IMG/VR virus record: IMGVR_UViG_3300049459_000170
Location: 1 to 58,205 of that record
DNA from: a virus
Direction: 5' to 3' (one strand)
DNA: 58,205 bases
The position numbers and the translations under genes were made by a program. Within the stretch, counting starts at the first letter, position 1; every line of letters starts with the position of its first letter. This document shows, one piece after another, positions 48,343 through 56,077 of the stretch. The notes under the pieces are model-generated. The model saw only the letters and a list, made by a program, of their open reading frames with translations, was not told where the DNA came from and did not search any database.

Positions 48343-48888
48343 ATGAAGGTCGAAACGTCCACTGTCACCAAGCTGGTGATCACCGGCGCCGACGGGCTCG
48401 ACCCGATCACGGTGTTTCTCGAAGACCTTGCCCCTTGCAAAGGAAAGATCACGGTGAACTGTTGGGGCAAAAGCTGGACAGCTTACTGGGGCGGCATGTG
48501 GGATGGCCTGACTGTTGGTCAGTTCTTCTGCAAGCTTAATACCGCCTACATCATCGGCTACTTTGACCAGCAGATGAGCGCGCGTCGATTCAGTGGCAAT
48601 GCTCTGGCAGAGAAGGCAAAGCGACTGGTGCTTAAAGAAAGGCGCACGTTCTGCTATGACCGGGATGAAGCCCGCGAGATGTACGAAGATGCCGAGGATT
48701 TACGCGACTCACCTTCGATTGATCACCTGCATGGCGCTCACAGCGAGCTCATGCACAAACTTTTCGGGGATGAATGGTGGCATCTGAGCAACGACGCCAC
48801 CGAGCCAAACCCTGATTACGTTCACCTGGAGCGGGTTGTTGTCGCGGTCCAGGCAGCGCTGTCACCTTCTGAATCAGCAGCAGCCTGA
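48343..48888 (+). CDS. Hypothetical phage protein (181 aa)
   Basis: ATG 48343 (MKVETSTVTKLVITGADGLD) with GGAG seven bases ahead; the frame opens earlier without a ribosome site. Contains ITVNCWGKSWTAYWGGMWDG and FDRDEAREMYEDAEDLRD-like acidic helix. Recurrent in Pseudomonas phage early regions from memory; function unknown. Confidence 0.65.
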   Translation: MKVETSTVTKLVITGADGLDPITVFLEDLAPCKGKITVNCWGKSWTAYWGGMWDGLTVGQFFCKLNTAYIIGYFDQQMSARRFSGNALAEKAKRLVLKERRTFCYDRDEAREMYEDAEDLRDSPSIDHLHGAHSELMHKLFGDEWWHLSNDATEPNPDYVHLERVVVAVQAALSPSESAAA

Positions 48889-48915
48889 TCACACCAACGC
48901 ATCAGCCGCCAGACC

Positions 48916-49194
48916 TCATCCTTCGCTCTCTCGGTGCTTGGAAATATTGCGATACCCTCCCTGCACCATGCGGCTTAGCTGGTATTCCTCCCGGATCTGC
49001 GCAATGAGGTCGGAAATGAACCTGATAGACGTCAGGTCGGACACCGGGATACCTGGCACCGTCATGCCAATCTCATGAGTATCGGGATCGATCAATTGAA
49101 TTGTTATGACTCTAGTCGGGGAAATGCTGCAAATGCATTTCACTGGCAAAAAACCTGACTCGACGATGTGTCGCAGCTCTAAATCGGAAATCAT
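48916..49194 (-). CDS. DUF1652 protein
   Basis: 92 residues from ATG 49194: MISDLELRHIVESGFLPVKC, then SPTRVITIQLIDPDTHEIGM and TSIRFISDLIAQIREEY. DUF1652 is a family nearly confined to Pseudomonas, usually on the chromosome. A prophage copy suggests gene capture. Confidence 0.85.
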   Translation of the reverse strand: MISDLELRHIVESGFLPVKCICSISPTRVITIQLIDPDTHEIGMTVPGIPVSDLTSIRFISDLIAQIREEYQLSRMVQGGYRNISKHRESEG

Positions 49195-49306
49195 CTCTGT
49201 GCCCTTGATGAGTGGGTGTATAGAGACGACAAAACCCGCCACTTGGCATTCGCCCTAATGGACGAGTGGTCAGAAATTACCAGACGACCCAACCATGCCG
49301 GCCTAA

Positions 49307-49501
49307 TCAGACCAGCGCATCCACCGCCACCTCAATCTCATTGATGGCCATCGGCACATGCAGCGCATCGTATTCCCGGTACTGCAGCAGTTCATCGGCA
49401 GCGGTGCCGGACAGTTCGTCCAGATTCAGCCCCAGTTTCCGTGACGCGATCAGCAGAGCCTTCAGCGCCATCCGTAAAGCCTTTTCCCTTTCCTCGCTCA
49501 T
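49307..49501 (-). CDS. Small helical protein, paralogue of the next gene
   Basis: 64 residues from ATG 49501 (MSEEREKALRMALKALLIAS; AGGGAGGA ahead). Its first 22 residues resemble those of the protein at 49556-49768 (MREDRELAMQLAIKAILLTA). Acidic. Function unknown. Confidence 0.65.
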   Translation of the reverse strand: MSEEREKALRMALKALLIASRKLGLNLDELSGTAADELLQYREYDALHVPMAINEIEVAVDALV

Positions 49502-49555
49502 CACTGTTTCCTCCCTGAGAAAATCGAGCTTAGACGATCGAAAGAAAAGTGCTGC

Positions 49556-49768
49556 TCAGTCGTCTGGAAACTGATTCCGCTTGATGTAGTACGCAAGTCG
49601 CTGGATCGTCGTTGCGGCCAGGATGCTCTGCTGGTCGTGACCAGCTATGTTACCCAGCCACTCGACAGCGCCATCACATAGCGCCTGGACATGAATACCT
49701 TGCGTCTTCGCGGTTAGAAGAATTGCTTTGATCGCAAGCTGCATTGCCAACTCCCTGTCTTCGCGCAT
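49556..49768 (-). CDS. Small helical protein, paralogue of the previous gene
   Basis: 70 residues, MREDRELAMQLAIKAILLTA, sharing the start pattern E-[ED]-R-E-x-A and A-x-K-A-[IL]-L with the protein at 49307-49501. AAGGGAGAAG ahead of the ATG. Function unknown. Confidence 0.65.
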   Translation of the reverse strand: MREDRELAMQLAIKAILLTAKTQGIHVQALCDGAVEWLGNIAGHDQQSILAATTIQRLAYYIKRNQFPDD

Positions 49769-49820
49769 GACCTTCTCCCTTCCTGTGGAGAGGTAAGCGT
49801 AGGCCAGTTCGTTCGGTTTG

Positions 49821-50201
49821 CTAGGACTTGAACTGCTTCAAGAGAGGTACGATCTCAGCAGGAGCCATAATTCCTGCCGCCACTAACGTGATCAGGATTG
49901 CACCTATGCCCACCACAGCAGTGACCGTGACACTGTCAAATCTCACATGTATCGCAGTGGTGAGCCACAACGAACAAACTAGGGAAAGAACGATGGCACC
50001 GGCGAGGCACTTTGTAGAAAAATTAGGGTACAGGACCGGGCCGACTAAGATAATCAAAAGTACTATGGTGGCAAATACTGCAGGTGTAATCACCCACCGA
50101 GCTAGTAAAGGCGCAGAAATGAATTTACTCATATCAAGGCCATTGTTTTTGAACAAATCATGAATCTCTTCAGGAGTGCCCTCAATTCCCTTTAACTTCA
50201 C
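49821..50201 (-). CDS. Three-TM membrane protein, second gene of a cargo pair
   Basis: 126 residues from GTG 50201, overlapping the upstream stop. Polar start (LKGIEGTPEEIHDLFKNNGL), then three strong membrane segments (ITPAVFATIVLLIILVGPVL, CLAGAIVLSLVCSLWLTTAI, AVVGIGAILITLVAAGIM) and a short tail. Coupled to a soluble protein of equal length. Confidence 0.7.
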   Translation of the reverse strand: MKLKGIEGTPEEIHDLFKNNGLDMSKFISAPLLARWVITPAVFATIVLLIILVGPVLYPNFSTKCLAGAIVLSLVCSLWLTTAIHVRFDSVTVTAVVGIGAILITLVAAGIMAPAEIVPLLKQFKS

Positions 50202-50578
50202 TTTTTCGCACTCCGGGATGAGTGCACGATTTTGTTGACATCCTGTTTCGCTGCAGCATCATCCCAAAGATCTTCAGATTCAGACTTAATAAGGAAAATG
50301 CTGTTGCCTTCTAATACTGTGTTCGTGCCGGAAAACGTGACACCCTGAACATCGCCAAATGACCGTAGATTGAGACGCTCAAGCGCCTCCGCGACAGTTG
50401 ACACACGCGCCTGAACCTCATCCGTGTTCTCGCCGTTAACAAAAGAGAACTTAACTATCCCACCTCCCTCTTTGGCGAGAACAGCTGAAGACTTCAAGCC
50501 AACACCCGGCAGCAGATAAGCCGCCATATGGCGCCGGAAGTTGTTCACATAAGAGCGGACCAAATCTTTGTCTTTCAT
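50198..50578 (-). CDS. Soluble protein, first gene of the cargo pair
   Basis: 126 residues from ATG 50578 (MKDKDLVRSYVNNFRRHMAA; GAGG six bases ahead). Alpha/beta with a mid beta sheet (IVKFSFVNGENTDEVQARVS) and a basic tail. No family recognised. GTGA overlap with the three-TM gene. Its promoter region lies beside the truncated methylase start on the other strand. Confidence 0.65.
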   Translation of the reverse strand: MKDKDLVRSYVNNFRRHMAAYLLPGVGLKSSAVLAKEGGGIVKFSFVNGENTDEVQARVSTVAEALERLNLRSFGDVQGVTFSGTNTVLEGNSIFLIKSESEDLWDDAAAKQDVNKIVHSSRSAKK

Positions 50579-50635
50579 TGGGGCCTCGGTCTGAAAAAAA
50601 CGAGGCAGCATATCAAATATCGAGGCCAAGCACGC

Positions 50636-50719
50636 ATGACCACAGCAATCGATTTGTTCGCCGGCTTCGGCGAATGGTCTACCGGTGCCCGCATGACTCG
50701 CACCAGGAGCGGCCCATGA
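50636..50719 (+). pseudogene. Truncated copy of the cytosine methyltransferase start
   Basis: Encodes MTTAIDLFAGFGEWSTGAR and then an unrelated MTRTRSGP before a stop. The first 19 codons nearly match the start of the methyltransferase gene at 51834 in both DNA and protein (motif I DLFAG). Its TGA overlaps the ATG of the next gene (ATGA), so it now acts as a translated leader. Confidence 0.75.
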
Positions 50720-51441
50720 TCCATTACCACGGCACGCCGGTCGGCGGTAGGCGTGAGGACGCCGCGAAGTTTTTGGCTGGGCGGCACGCGCTTGTGCCAT
50801 TCCCCCGCAAAGACGATCTCGGGATTGTGGCTGATGTGTGCAAGTCGTTTGTCTTCGACAACGGCGCTTTCACAGTGTGGAAGCAAGGGGGCCAGGTCGA
50901 CGTCGACGGTTACATGCGCTGGGTCGAAGACTGGCACCGACACCCAGGCTTCACTTGGGCGCTCATTCCTGACGTCATCGATGGCGACGAAGAGGCAAAC
51001 GACAGTCTCGTGAGGCAGTGGCCAGAGGATTTGCGAGGCGTTCCCGTCTGGCACCTCCATGAGTCGATTGAACGGCTTCAGCGGCTGGCAAGGTGCTGGC
51101 GGACGGTTGCCATCGGCAGTTCCGGGCAGTGGGCAACACCAGGCACCGGGTCATGGTGGAAGCGCATGGGCGCCGCGATGGACGCCATCTGCGATGACCA
51201 AGGCAGACCATCGTGCCGACTTCACGGCCTGCGCATGCTTGACCCGGCCATCTTCCAGCACCTGCCCTTCGCCTCCGCAGACTCGACAAACGCAGCTGTG
51301 AACGGCGGCAGCATCAGTCGCTTCGGCATGTACGCGCCGCCCACCGCCGGCCAGCGCGCCAACGTGATTGCTGACCGGATCGAAGCACACAACAGTGCTC
51401 CGATCTGGTTGCGTGAAACTCAGACAGAAATGGCTTTATAA
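50716..51441 (+). CDS. TGT-superfamily-like protein, possibly DpdA-type DNA base exchange
   Basis: 241 residues; AGGAG five bases ahead. Residues appear in the order of tRNA-guanine transglycosylases: D48 (FVFDNGAFTVW), D86 (ALIPDVIDGD), G134-S136 (VAIGSSGQW) and a final D189 (FASADSTNAA), like the nucleophile in DpdA proteins. Such phage enzymes swap guanine for 7-deazaguanines in DNA. No queuosine-pathway genes lie nearby, so precursors would come from the host (inference). Confidence 0.55.
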   Translation: MIHYHGTPVGGRREDAAKFLAGRHALVPFPRKDDLGIVADVCKSFVFDNGAFTVWKQGGQVDVDGYMRWVEDWHRHPGFTWALIPDVIDGDEEANDSLVRQWPEDLRGVPVWHLHESIERLQRLARCWRTVAIGSSGQWATPGTGSWWKRMGAAMDAICDDQGRPSCRLHGLRMLDPAIFQHLPFASADSTNAAVNGGSISRFGMYAPPTAGQRANVIADRIEAHNSAPIWLRETQTEMAL

Positions 51442-51753
51442 GCCGAGATAGGGCAGCTCAGAGTCAATAACTCGTTCTGCTTCTTGTGCCGCAGAGCTTG
51501 CGTAGTTGTAGAAGATGAGCATATCGGTATCGTCGATCTCTTCAGATCCCTGATGGTATTGAAGGCACCGTTCGAGCGCTCGCCTGAGCGTTCCGTAGGC
51601 CAGCACATTGTGCACTGCTTCGGACCCGTCATGGAGAGCGATGGCAGTTTCGATTTCTTTCAACTGTTGCAGCTTTTGCTCTGTAACGGCCCGCGCCAGC
51701 CCATCACGCTCAGCGATCTTTGTCCACAAATGATCAAACAGCGGCGTCTTCAC
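51436..51753 (-). CDS. Hypothetical helical protein on the opposite strand
   Basis: 105 residues from GTG 51753 with AAGGAG six bases ahead; earlier frames lack this. Helical (LRRALERCLQYHQGSEEIDD). Lies between the TGT-like gene and methyltransferase, opposite in strand. Function unknown. Confidence 0.6.
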   Translation of the reverse strand: MKTPLFDHLWTKIAERDGLARAVTEQKLQQLKEIETAIALHDGSEAVHNVLAYGTLRRALERCLQYHQGSEEIDDTDMLIFYNYASSAAQEAERVIDSELPYLGL

Positions 51754-51833
51754 TCTTAGCTCCTTTCCGGCTCCATGCCGGGCCCAACACAAATACCCCA
51801 CTTCCACGAATCACGCCACTGGCGAGGATCAGC

Positions 51834-52757
51834 ATGACTACTGCAATCGATTTGTTCGCCGGGCTCGGCGGATGGTCTACCGGTGCCCGCGCGGCGGGTG
51901 TCGAAGTTCTCTGGGCTGCAAACCACTGGCCGGTCGCGGTCGAGTGGCACGCAGCCAACCACCCGGACACCCAGCACATCTGCCAAGACCTGCACCAGGC
52001 GCGCTGGGAGTTGGTGCCCGCTCACGACATGCTGCTGGCGTCGCCCTGCTGCCAAGGTCACTCGAAGGCCCGCGGCCAAGCGAACGGCAACCCACAACAC
52101 GACGCCTCACGCTCTACAGCCTGGGCTGTTGTGTCGGCCTTGGAGTTTCACCGGCCGGGTGTGGCATTGGTCGAGAACGTTCAGGAGTTCACCGACTGGG
52201 CGCTCTACCCTGCCTGGGTCTCCGCTGTTCAGGCGCTTGGATACCAGGTCGCGCCGCACGTCGTTGACTGTGCAGATCTGGGCGTTCCCCAGCACCGCGT
52301 CAGGTTGTTTCTGGTGCTGACCCTCAGCAAGGCGCCTTTGATGCTCGAACTGCACCGGCACCAGCACGTGCCCGCCGCCAGCTTCCTGGACTTTAACGCA
52401 GGGAAATGGTCACCGATCGACAAACCGGGCCGAGCACAGGCCACTCTCAATCGAGTCCGTAACGGCCGTGAGCGCTACGGCGATCAGTTCATCATGCCGT
52501 ACTACGGGAAAGGATCAGGTCTAACCGGGCGCGACATGAACAGGCCGATAGGCACCATCACTACGCTGGATCGCTGGGCCTTGGTGCGGGGCCAAGAGAT
52601 GCGAATGCTCAGCGCCGACGAGGCCCTGGCCGCCATGTCTTTCCCCGCCGGCACGCTGCGCCCGAATAACCACCGCCAGACCATGCATATGGCCGGCAAC
52701 GCTGTTCCCCCGCTCGCTGGACAGCGCGTGATCGAAGCGCTGATGGCAGCCATTTGA
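51834..52757 (+). CDS. DNA C5-cytosine methyltransferase
   Basis: 307 residues from ATG 51834 (GAGGA ahead). Motif I DLFAGLGGWSTGA, motif IV PC at 71-72 (LLASPCCQGHS), motif VI ENV at 114-116, motif VIII QHRVRLF, motif X GNAVPP. All are intact. No restriction enzyme is next to it, so it probably protects phage DNA. Confidence 0.93.
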   Translation: MTTAIDLFAGLGGWSTGARAAGVEVLWAANHWPVAVEWHAANHPDTQHICQDLHQARWELVPAHDMLLASPCCQGHSKARGQANGNPQHDASRSTAWAVVSALEFHRPGVALVENVQEFTDWALYPAWVSAVQALGYQVAPHVVDCADLGVPQHRVRLFLVLTLSKAPLMLELHRHQHVPAASFLDFNAGKWSPIDKPGRAQATLNRVRNGRERYGDQFIMPYYGKGSGLTGRDMNRPIGTITTLDRWALVRGQEMRMLSADEALAAMSFPAGTLRPNNHRQTMHMAGNAVPPLAGQRVIEALMAAI

Positions 52758-52787
52758 GTAACCACGATTTGTGGTGCTTCAAAGTGC

Positions 52788-53432
52788 CTAATTTACTACC
52801 TCCGCTTCAAGCCCTTCTAACTCTTTCATCCAACGAATTAAAAGCTCGTGATTAGCGACGACCTTGCTGCGATAGCTTAATGCATCAGTTTGGTTAACCA
52901 TTCCAGCCTCAATAGCATTAGCTACAAATTCACCATAATTTGCAACTTCCCTTAAACCTATAACAAAGAAAACCATCTCATTTGAAATGGCGGTTACTGG
53001 AATTTCTCTAAGCATCGAGGCGGCCTGCTTTAACTCGTGTAGCAAGGAATCTACACGCAGACCTCGTATAGGCCCGCCGAATAAAGAATGTGATGGATAA
53101 ACATACACTTTTAGCCTTTTATATAAAGTTTCCATATGTTGCATCAACGCGTAGGTCGCATTGATACCATCGAGACGCTCTCGCAAAGCGGCAGCTCTAA
53201 GATCAGCCTGTTGCTGGCGGCTTTGAAAGTAAGGGAGCGCTATTGCAACGACGATGGCGACGAACGCACCTATTGCTTGGGCCCATCCAGCCGAATCTGC
53301 CGGCAGCCATCCGTCACGAACCCAATATGCGACTGATCCGACAAGGAGCCAAAGCACGGCGCCCATGACCAGAACAGCCCATAGCACCCAAATTGAGTAG
53401 AGAGCCAGCGGTTCTGACAACGTCCTTTTCAC
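52788..53432 (-). CDS. Two-TM cargo membrane protein
   Basis: 214 residues from GTG 53432 (AGGG ahead). Two membrane segments (LYSIWVLWAVLVMGAVLWLL and AQAIGAFVAIVVAIALPYFQ), then a cytoplasmic helical domain. Opposite in strand to neighbours and divergent from the gene at 53543 across a double palindrome. Candidate lysogenic-conversion or exclusion protein. Confidence 0.7.
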   Translation of the reverse strand: MKRTLSEPLALYSIWVLWAVLVMGAVLWLLVGSVAYWVRDGWLPADSAGWAQAIGAFVAIVVAIALPYFQSRQQQADLRAAALRERLDGINATYALMQHMETLYKRLKVYVYPSHSLFGGPIRGLRVDSLLHELKQAASMLREIPVTAISNEMVFFVIGLREVANYGEFVANAIEAGMVNQTDALSYRSKVVANHELLIRWMKELEGLEAEVVN

Positions 53433-53484
53433 GATATGTCCCTACAAATTTGTCGTCTTTACACTACCACTGCCTAACCACAAA

Positions 53485-53530
53485 GTAACCTCTATCGGTT
53501 ACATCTCGAAAAGTAACCTGCATGGGTTAC
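53485..53530. promoter_or_regulatory. Double palindrome GTAACC-N6-GGTTAC in a divergent control region
   Basis: GTAACC-TCTATC-GGTTAC at 53485-53502 and GTAACC-TGCATG-GGTTAC at 53513-53530, 28 bases centre to centre. Both arms perfect. They lie between the two-TM gene (minus) and gene 53543 (plus), and likely bind a dimeric regulator. No such site is seen at the CI/Cro operators. Confidence 0.7.
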
Positions 53531-53542
53531 AGGGATATCTCA

Positions 53543-54118
53543 ATGCTTGAACAAATGAAAAATTCCGCAGCGAGCGGAGAGTGGAAGCTTGTTCCCGTGA
53601 CGCAGCTGAAGAAGTGGCATCGCGACCTGGATGCCTGCCAGAAAGTGATGTGGTTGCGCGGCGGATTTGATCCGGCGTACTGCTTGGATGCGCAGGACTG
53701 CCTGAAGGAAATGGAAGGTGTGCTGGCTACCGCTTTGCCGCCTTATGGTCCAGCGCCAAAGGTACATCGCTACAGCGTCGTGAAAATGCTGTCCGAGGAC
53801 GGAAACAAGATCGATTACAAGCCGCACGGTCCATCGGTGGTGATGGCTGATGTGCATGATGCTCACGTCACCCGCCTGCAGGCCAAGAACGCCGCACTCC
53901 AGCAGCGCCTGACCATCGCCGATCAGCAGGTAGACGATCTGACCACGCTGGCGAAACAGGCCTATATGGAAGGCTGGGAACTAGGATGGGTCGAGCGTCA
54001 CACCGACGCCAACAATGACAAGCGGGTTTCGCCTTGGGCACCGCCGAGGAACGTCATGGAGAGGGAGTGGCTGACCTCAGAAGCCTACACGGGGCTCAAA
54101 GGGATTTCTAAGAAGTAA
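53543..54118 (+). CDS. Hypothetical early protein under palindrome control
   Basis: 191 residues from ATG 53543 (MLEQMKNSAASGEWKLVPVT; AGGGA ahead). GEWKLVPV is a common opening in Pseudomonas phage early proteins; coiled-coil centre (VTRLQAKNAALQQRLTIADQ) and Trp-rich end. Function unknown. Confidence 0.65.
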   Translation: MLEQMKNSAASGEWKLVPVTQLKKWHRDLDACQKVMWLRGGFDPAYCLDAQDCLKEMEGVLATALPPYGPAPKVHRYSVVKMLSEDGNKIDYKPHGPSVVMADVHDAHVTRLQAKNAALQQRLTIADQQVDDLTTLAKQAYMEGWELGWVERHTDANNDKRVSPWAPPRNVMEREWLTSEAYTGLKGISKK

Positions 54119-54347
54119 GCGGGTCATCAGGAGGTCGAGCGTCGAGCACTGGCATCGGATCGATGCGAATGCCCGCAACGGCAGTCATCCAGGCTTCATA
54201 GGCCGAGCTCTGGAGAGCGAGAGCTTCATCCCACCGGTTGCCTGAGAGCTCACCAGCCACGACTAACATCATCAATTTGGTTGTCGCAGCATCTAATTCC
54301 ACGAGAAGGAGGTGTGATTGAAAACGAAAATCCTCATTGGGATTCAT
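54108..54347 (-). CDS. Hypothetical minus-strand protein
   Basis: 79 residues from ATG 54347 (MNPNEDFRFQSHLLLVELDA); ATG 54440 is an alternative. Helical, acidic, ends in Pro/Asp. Overlaps the end of the plus-strand gene by 11 bases. Function unknown. Confidence 0.5.
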   Translation of the reverse strand: MNPNEDFRFQSHLLLVELDAATTKLMMLVVAGELSGNRWDEALALQSSAYEAWMTAVAGIRIDPMPVLDARPPDDPLTS

Positions 54348-54566
54348 GATAATTCTCGGTTTTTCGCATAGCTGATAAGCGTGCAGTCTCACGCCGGTTT
54401 CACCCTTCATCAGTATGGCGCAAAACCTATACATAGACATTTTTTTGTATAGAAATTTTGGGCAGATGGCGCCACAAAGCGCGCCTTAAACTCTCACTTC
54501 TTTTCACATTCATGCCGGTACCCCCTATCCCAATTGCCTGCTGCGTATGCGGCGAGGAGCTTTGCT

Positions 54567-54923
54567 GTGTCCGATTTCATAACAGATAGCACGCCAAGGG
54601 CAAAGCGGCCCCATACGTGCTGCGAATGCCAAGGGCTTATCCGCCCAGGCGAGAAATACCAGCGTACGGCCGGGCGCTGGGATGGCCGAATGGACGTGTT
54701 CAAGACCTGCACTCCGTGCCTCGAGACGCGTGACTGGGCCACCAGTCAGATGGAGTGGGGAGGCGGTGACGACCATCTCTTCTACTTCGAGATGTTGGAA
54801 GATGACCTCCACAATATGGCGATGGAGATTCATCTCGGATCTGGCCGTCGATTCAAGGCCTATCGACTGCAGATCCTCATGGCTCGCCGACGTGAAGCAG
54901 CGCGCCTGGAGCAAGCAGCATGA
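54567..54923 (+). CDS. Zinc-binding phage protein
   Basis: 118 residues from GTG 54567 (AGGAG seven bases ahead). CCECQGLIRPGEKYQRTAGR and later CTPCLETRD make a four-cysteine zinc site; helical C-terminus. Common small phage family from memory. ATGA overlap with the next gene. Confidence 0.7.
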   Translation: MSDFITDSTPRAKRPHTCCECQGLIRPGEKYQRTAGRWDGRMDVFKTCTPCLETRDWATSQMEWGGGDDHLFYFEMLEDDLHNMAMEIHLGSGRRFKAYRLQILMARRREAARLEQAA

Positions 54924-55138
54924 GCGGCCGTGACCAGTTTGAACATGCCTACGCCGAGGACAACAGCTGCACGCTGGACTGGTGCCAATCCCAGCGCCTG
55001 AGCAATGGCAGCTATCTGGATCGATACATGGCCCGCGCCTGGTTCTGGTGGCAGCGCGGCAAGGAGGCGGCACGATCCACCTCGTTTTCTTCCCGGCCCA
55101 GTACGGTACCCCTGACCGCTGGATGCCCTGCACTGTAG
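54920..55138 (+). CDS. Small phage protein with probable stop-codon loss
   Basis: 72 residues: MSGRDQFEHAYAEDNSCTLD ... YMARAWFWWQRGKEAA is conserved-looking, then a low-quality tail (RSTSFSSRPST...). The tail is likely read-through: the sequence at 55072-55075 is ACGA where ATGA would have ended this gene after 51 residues and started the next. Confidence 0.6.
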   Translation: MSGRDQFEHAYAEDNSCTLDWCQSQRLSNGSYLDRYMARAWFWWQRGKEAARSTSFSSRPSTVPLTAGCPAL

Positions 55139-55215
55139 ATGCCTTCGGCGTCTGGCGCTGCAATGGGATGTATATGCCGGCGCCAGTCGCGGACCGGATT
55201 AAGGGGGCCGCATGA
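55072..55215 (+). CDS. Small phage protein with ACG in place of its start codon
   Basis: 47 residues, (M)IHLVFFPAQYGTPDRWMPCT ..., with AAGGAGG five bases ahead of ACG 55072. The frame is good protein and ends in an ATGA overlap with the next gene. Either translated weakly from ACG or silenced by the mutation. Confidence 0.55.
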   Translation, partial: TIHLVFFPAQYGTPDRWMPCTVDAFGVWRCNGMYMPAPVADRIKGAA

Positions 55216-55406
55216 GGCTGATCCCGCGCACCGGTTTCGTCCGGCGGCGACTCGAGGCTGCGCTGATCCTTCTGGCGGCATGGCTGTTGGCCGGACGCAA
55301 CGTCCAGCGCTCCGGCGTCGTTTCCCGGCGCGATAACAACGACATTGGCTACATGGCCGAAAAGCTGGAAGGCATCGCCGACCGCATCAAGCGCAAGTAC
55401 TCGTAA
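55212..55406 (+). CDS. Small membrane protein
   Basis: 64 residues, MRLIPRTGFVRRRLEAALIL then LAAWLLAGRN; one membrane segment and a basic C-terminus (KLEGIADRIKRKYS). ATGA overlap with the upstream gene. Confidence 0.6.
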   Translation: MRLIPRTGFVRRRLEAALILLAAWLLAGRNVQRSGVVSRRDNNDIGYMAEKLEGIADRIKRKYS

Positions 55407-55461
55407 CCCCTTCCCCATCTATCCACATGCCCGCCGGTGTACGGCGGGCGAGGAATTCTGC

Positions 55462-55842
55462 ATGCCTGAAATTAAACACACCCCCGGCCCGTGGCGAATC
55501 GTTAAAGGCTTCATGGGCGAAATCGAGATCGAGTCCGACAATGATCGAGACAATGCGGACGATAGTCAGGTGTACGTACTGGCCCGAGATATCGGCGGGA
55601 AAATCCATGGTGAGACGTTCGACGACTACAGCGAGCAGGAGGCGAATGTAAGCCTGATTGCAGCAGCACCGGACATGCTTGCCGACCTTGTCGAGGCAGC
55701 CGCCACCCTGCGCCGGTACGAAACCCTGCACCGAGCCAAAGGCACAGACGAAAGCACCGCGAAGGCCGAGTTTAACGCGGCGCTCGCCACGCGCTTCGAG
55801 GCGACCATCGCTAAAGCCACGCAACCACTCAACCCCGCATAG
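55462..55842 (+). CDS. Phage protein of the HTPGPW family
   Basis: 126 residues from ATG 55462 (MPEIKHTPGPWRIVKGFMGE; GAGGA ahead). HTPGPW start and IAAAPDMLADLVEA are the hallmark of a widespread small phage family of unknown role. Confidence 0.75.
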   Translation: MPEIKHTPGPWRIVKGFMGEIEIESDNDRDNADDSQVYVLARDIGGKIHGETFDDYSEQEANVSLIAAAPDMLADLVEAAATLRRYETLHRAKGTDESTAKAEFNAALATRFEATIAKATQPLNPA

Positions 55843-55864
55843 AGCCCGGACGGAGGTAGCCAAC

Positions 55865-56077
55865 ATGAAGCGCGAACTGATCAAGATCAGCGAATTCCGC
55901 CGCCGGCGTTGGGGAGAGAACGGCACGCCGCCCTGCTCCCAAGCGATCCGCAATTACATCCGAGACGGTAAGCTTCCGGGCGAGCAGATCGGAAAACTCT
56001 GGTATATCGATTGGGCGGCTTTCAACAAATCCGCCGGCAACGAGCTCGTAGCGATGGTATTGAAAGGAGCTGCATGA
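55865..56077 (+). CDS. Excisionase-like protein
   Basis: 70 residues, MKRELIKISEFRRRRWGENG, then SQAIRNYIRDGKLPGEQIGK and WYIDWAAF: a small winged-helix DNA-binding fold of the Xis/AlpA type. GGAGG ahead. Overlaps the integrase start (ATGA), the usual xis-int order; it directs excision. Confidence 0.8.
   Translation: MKRELIKISEFRRRRWGENGTPPCSQAIRNYIRDGKLPGEQIGKLWYIDWAAFNKSAGNELVAMVLKGAA

Noticed and set aside
54525-55418. Minus-strand 297-codon frame
   Set aside because: Shadow across five small plus-strand genes that have ribosome sites and ATGA overlaps.
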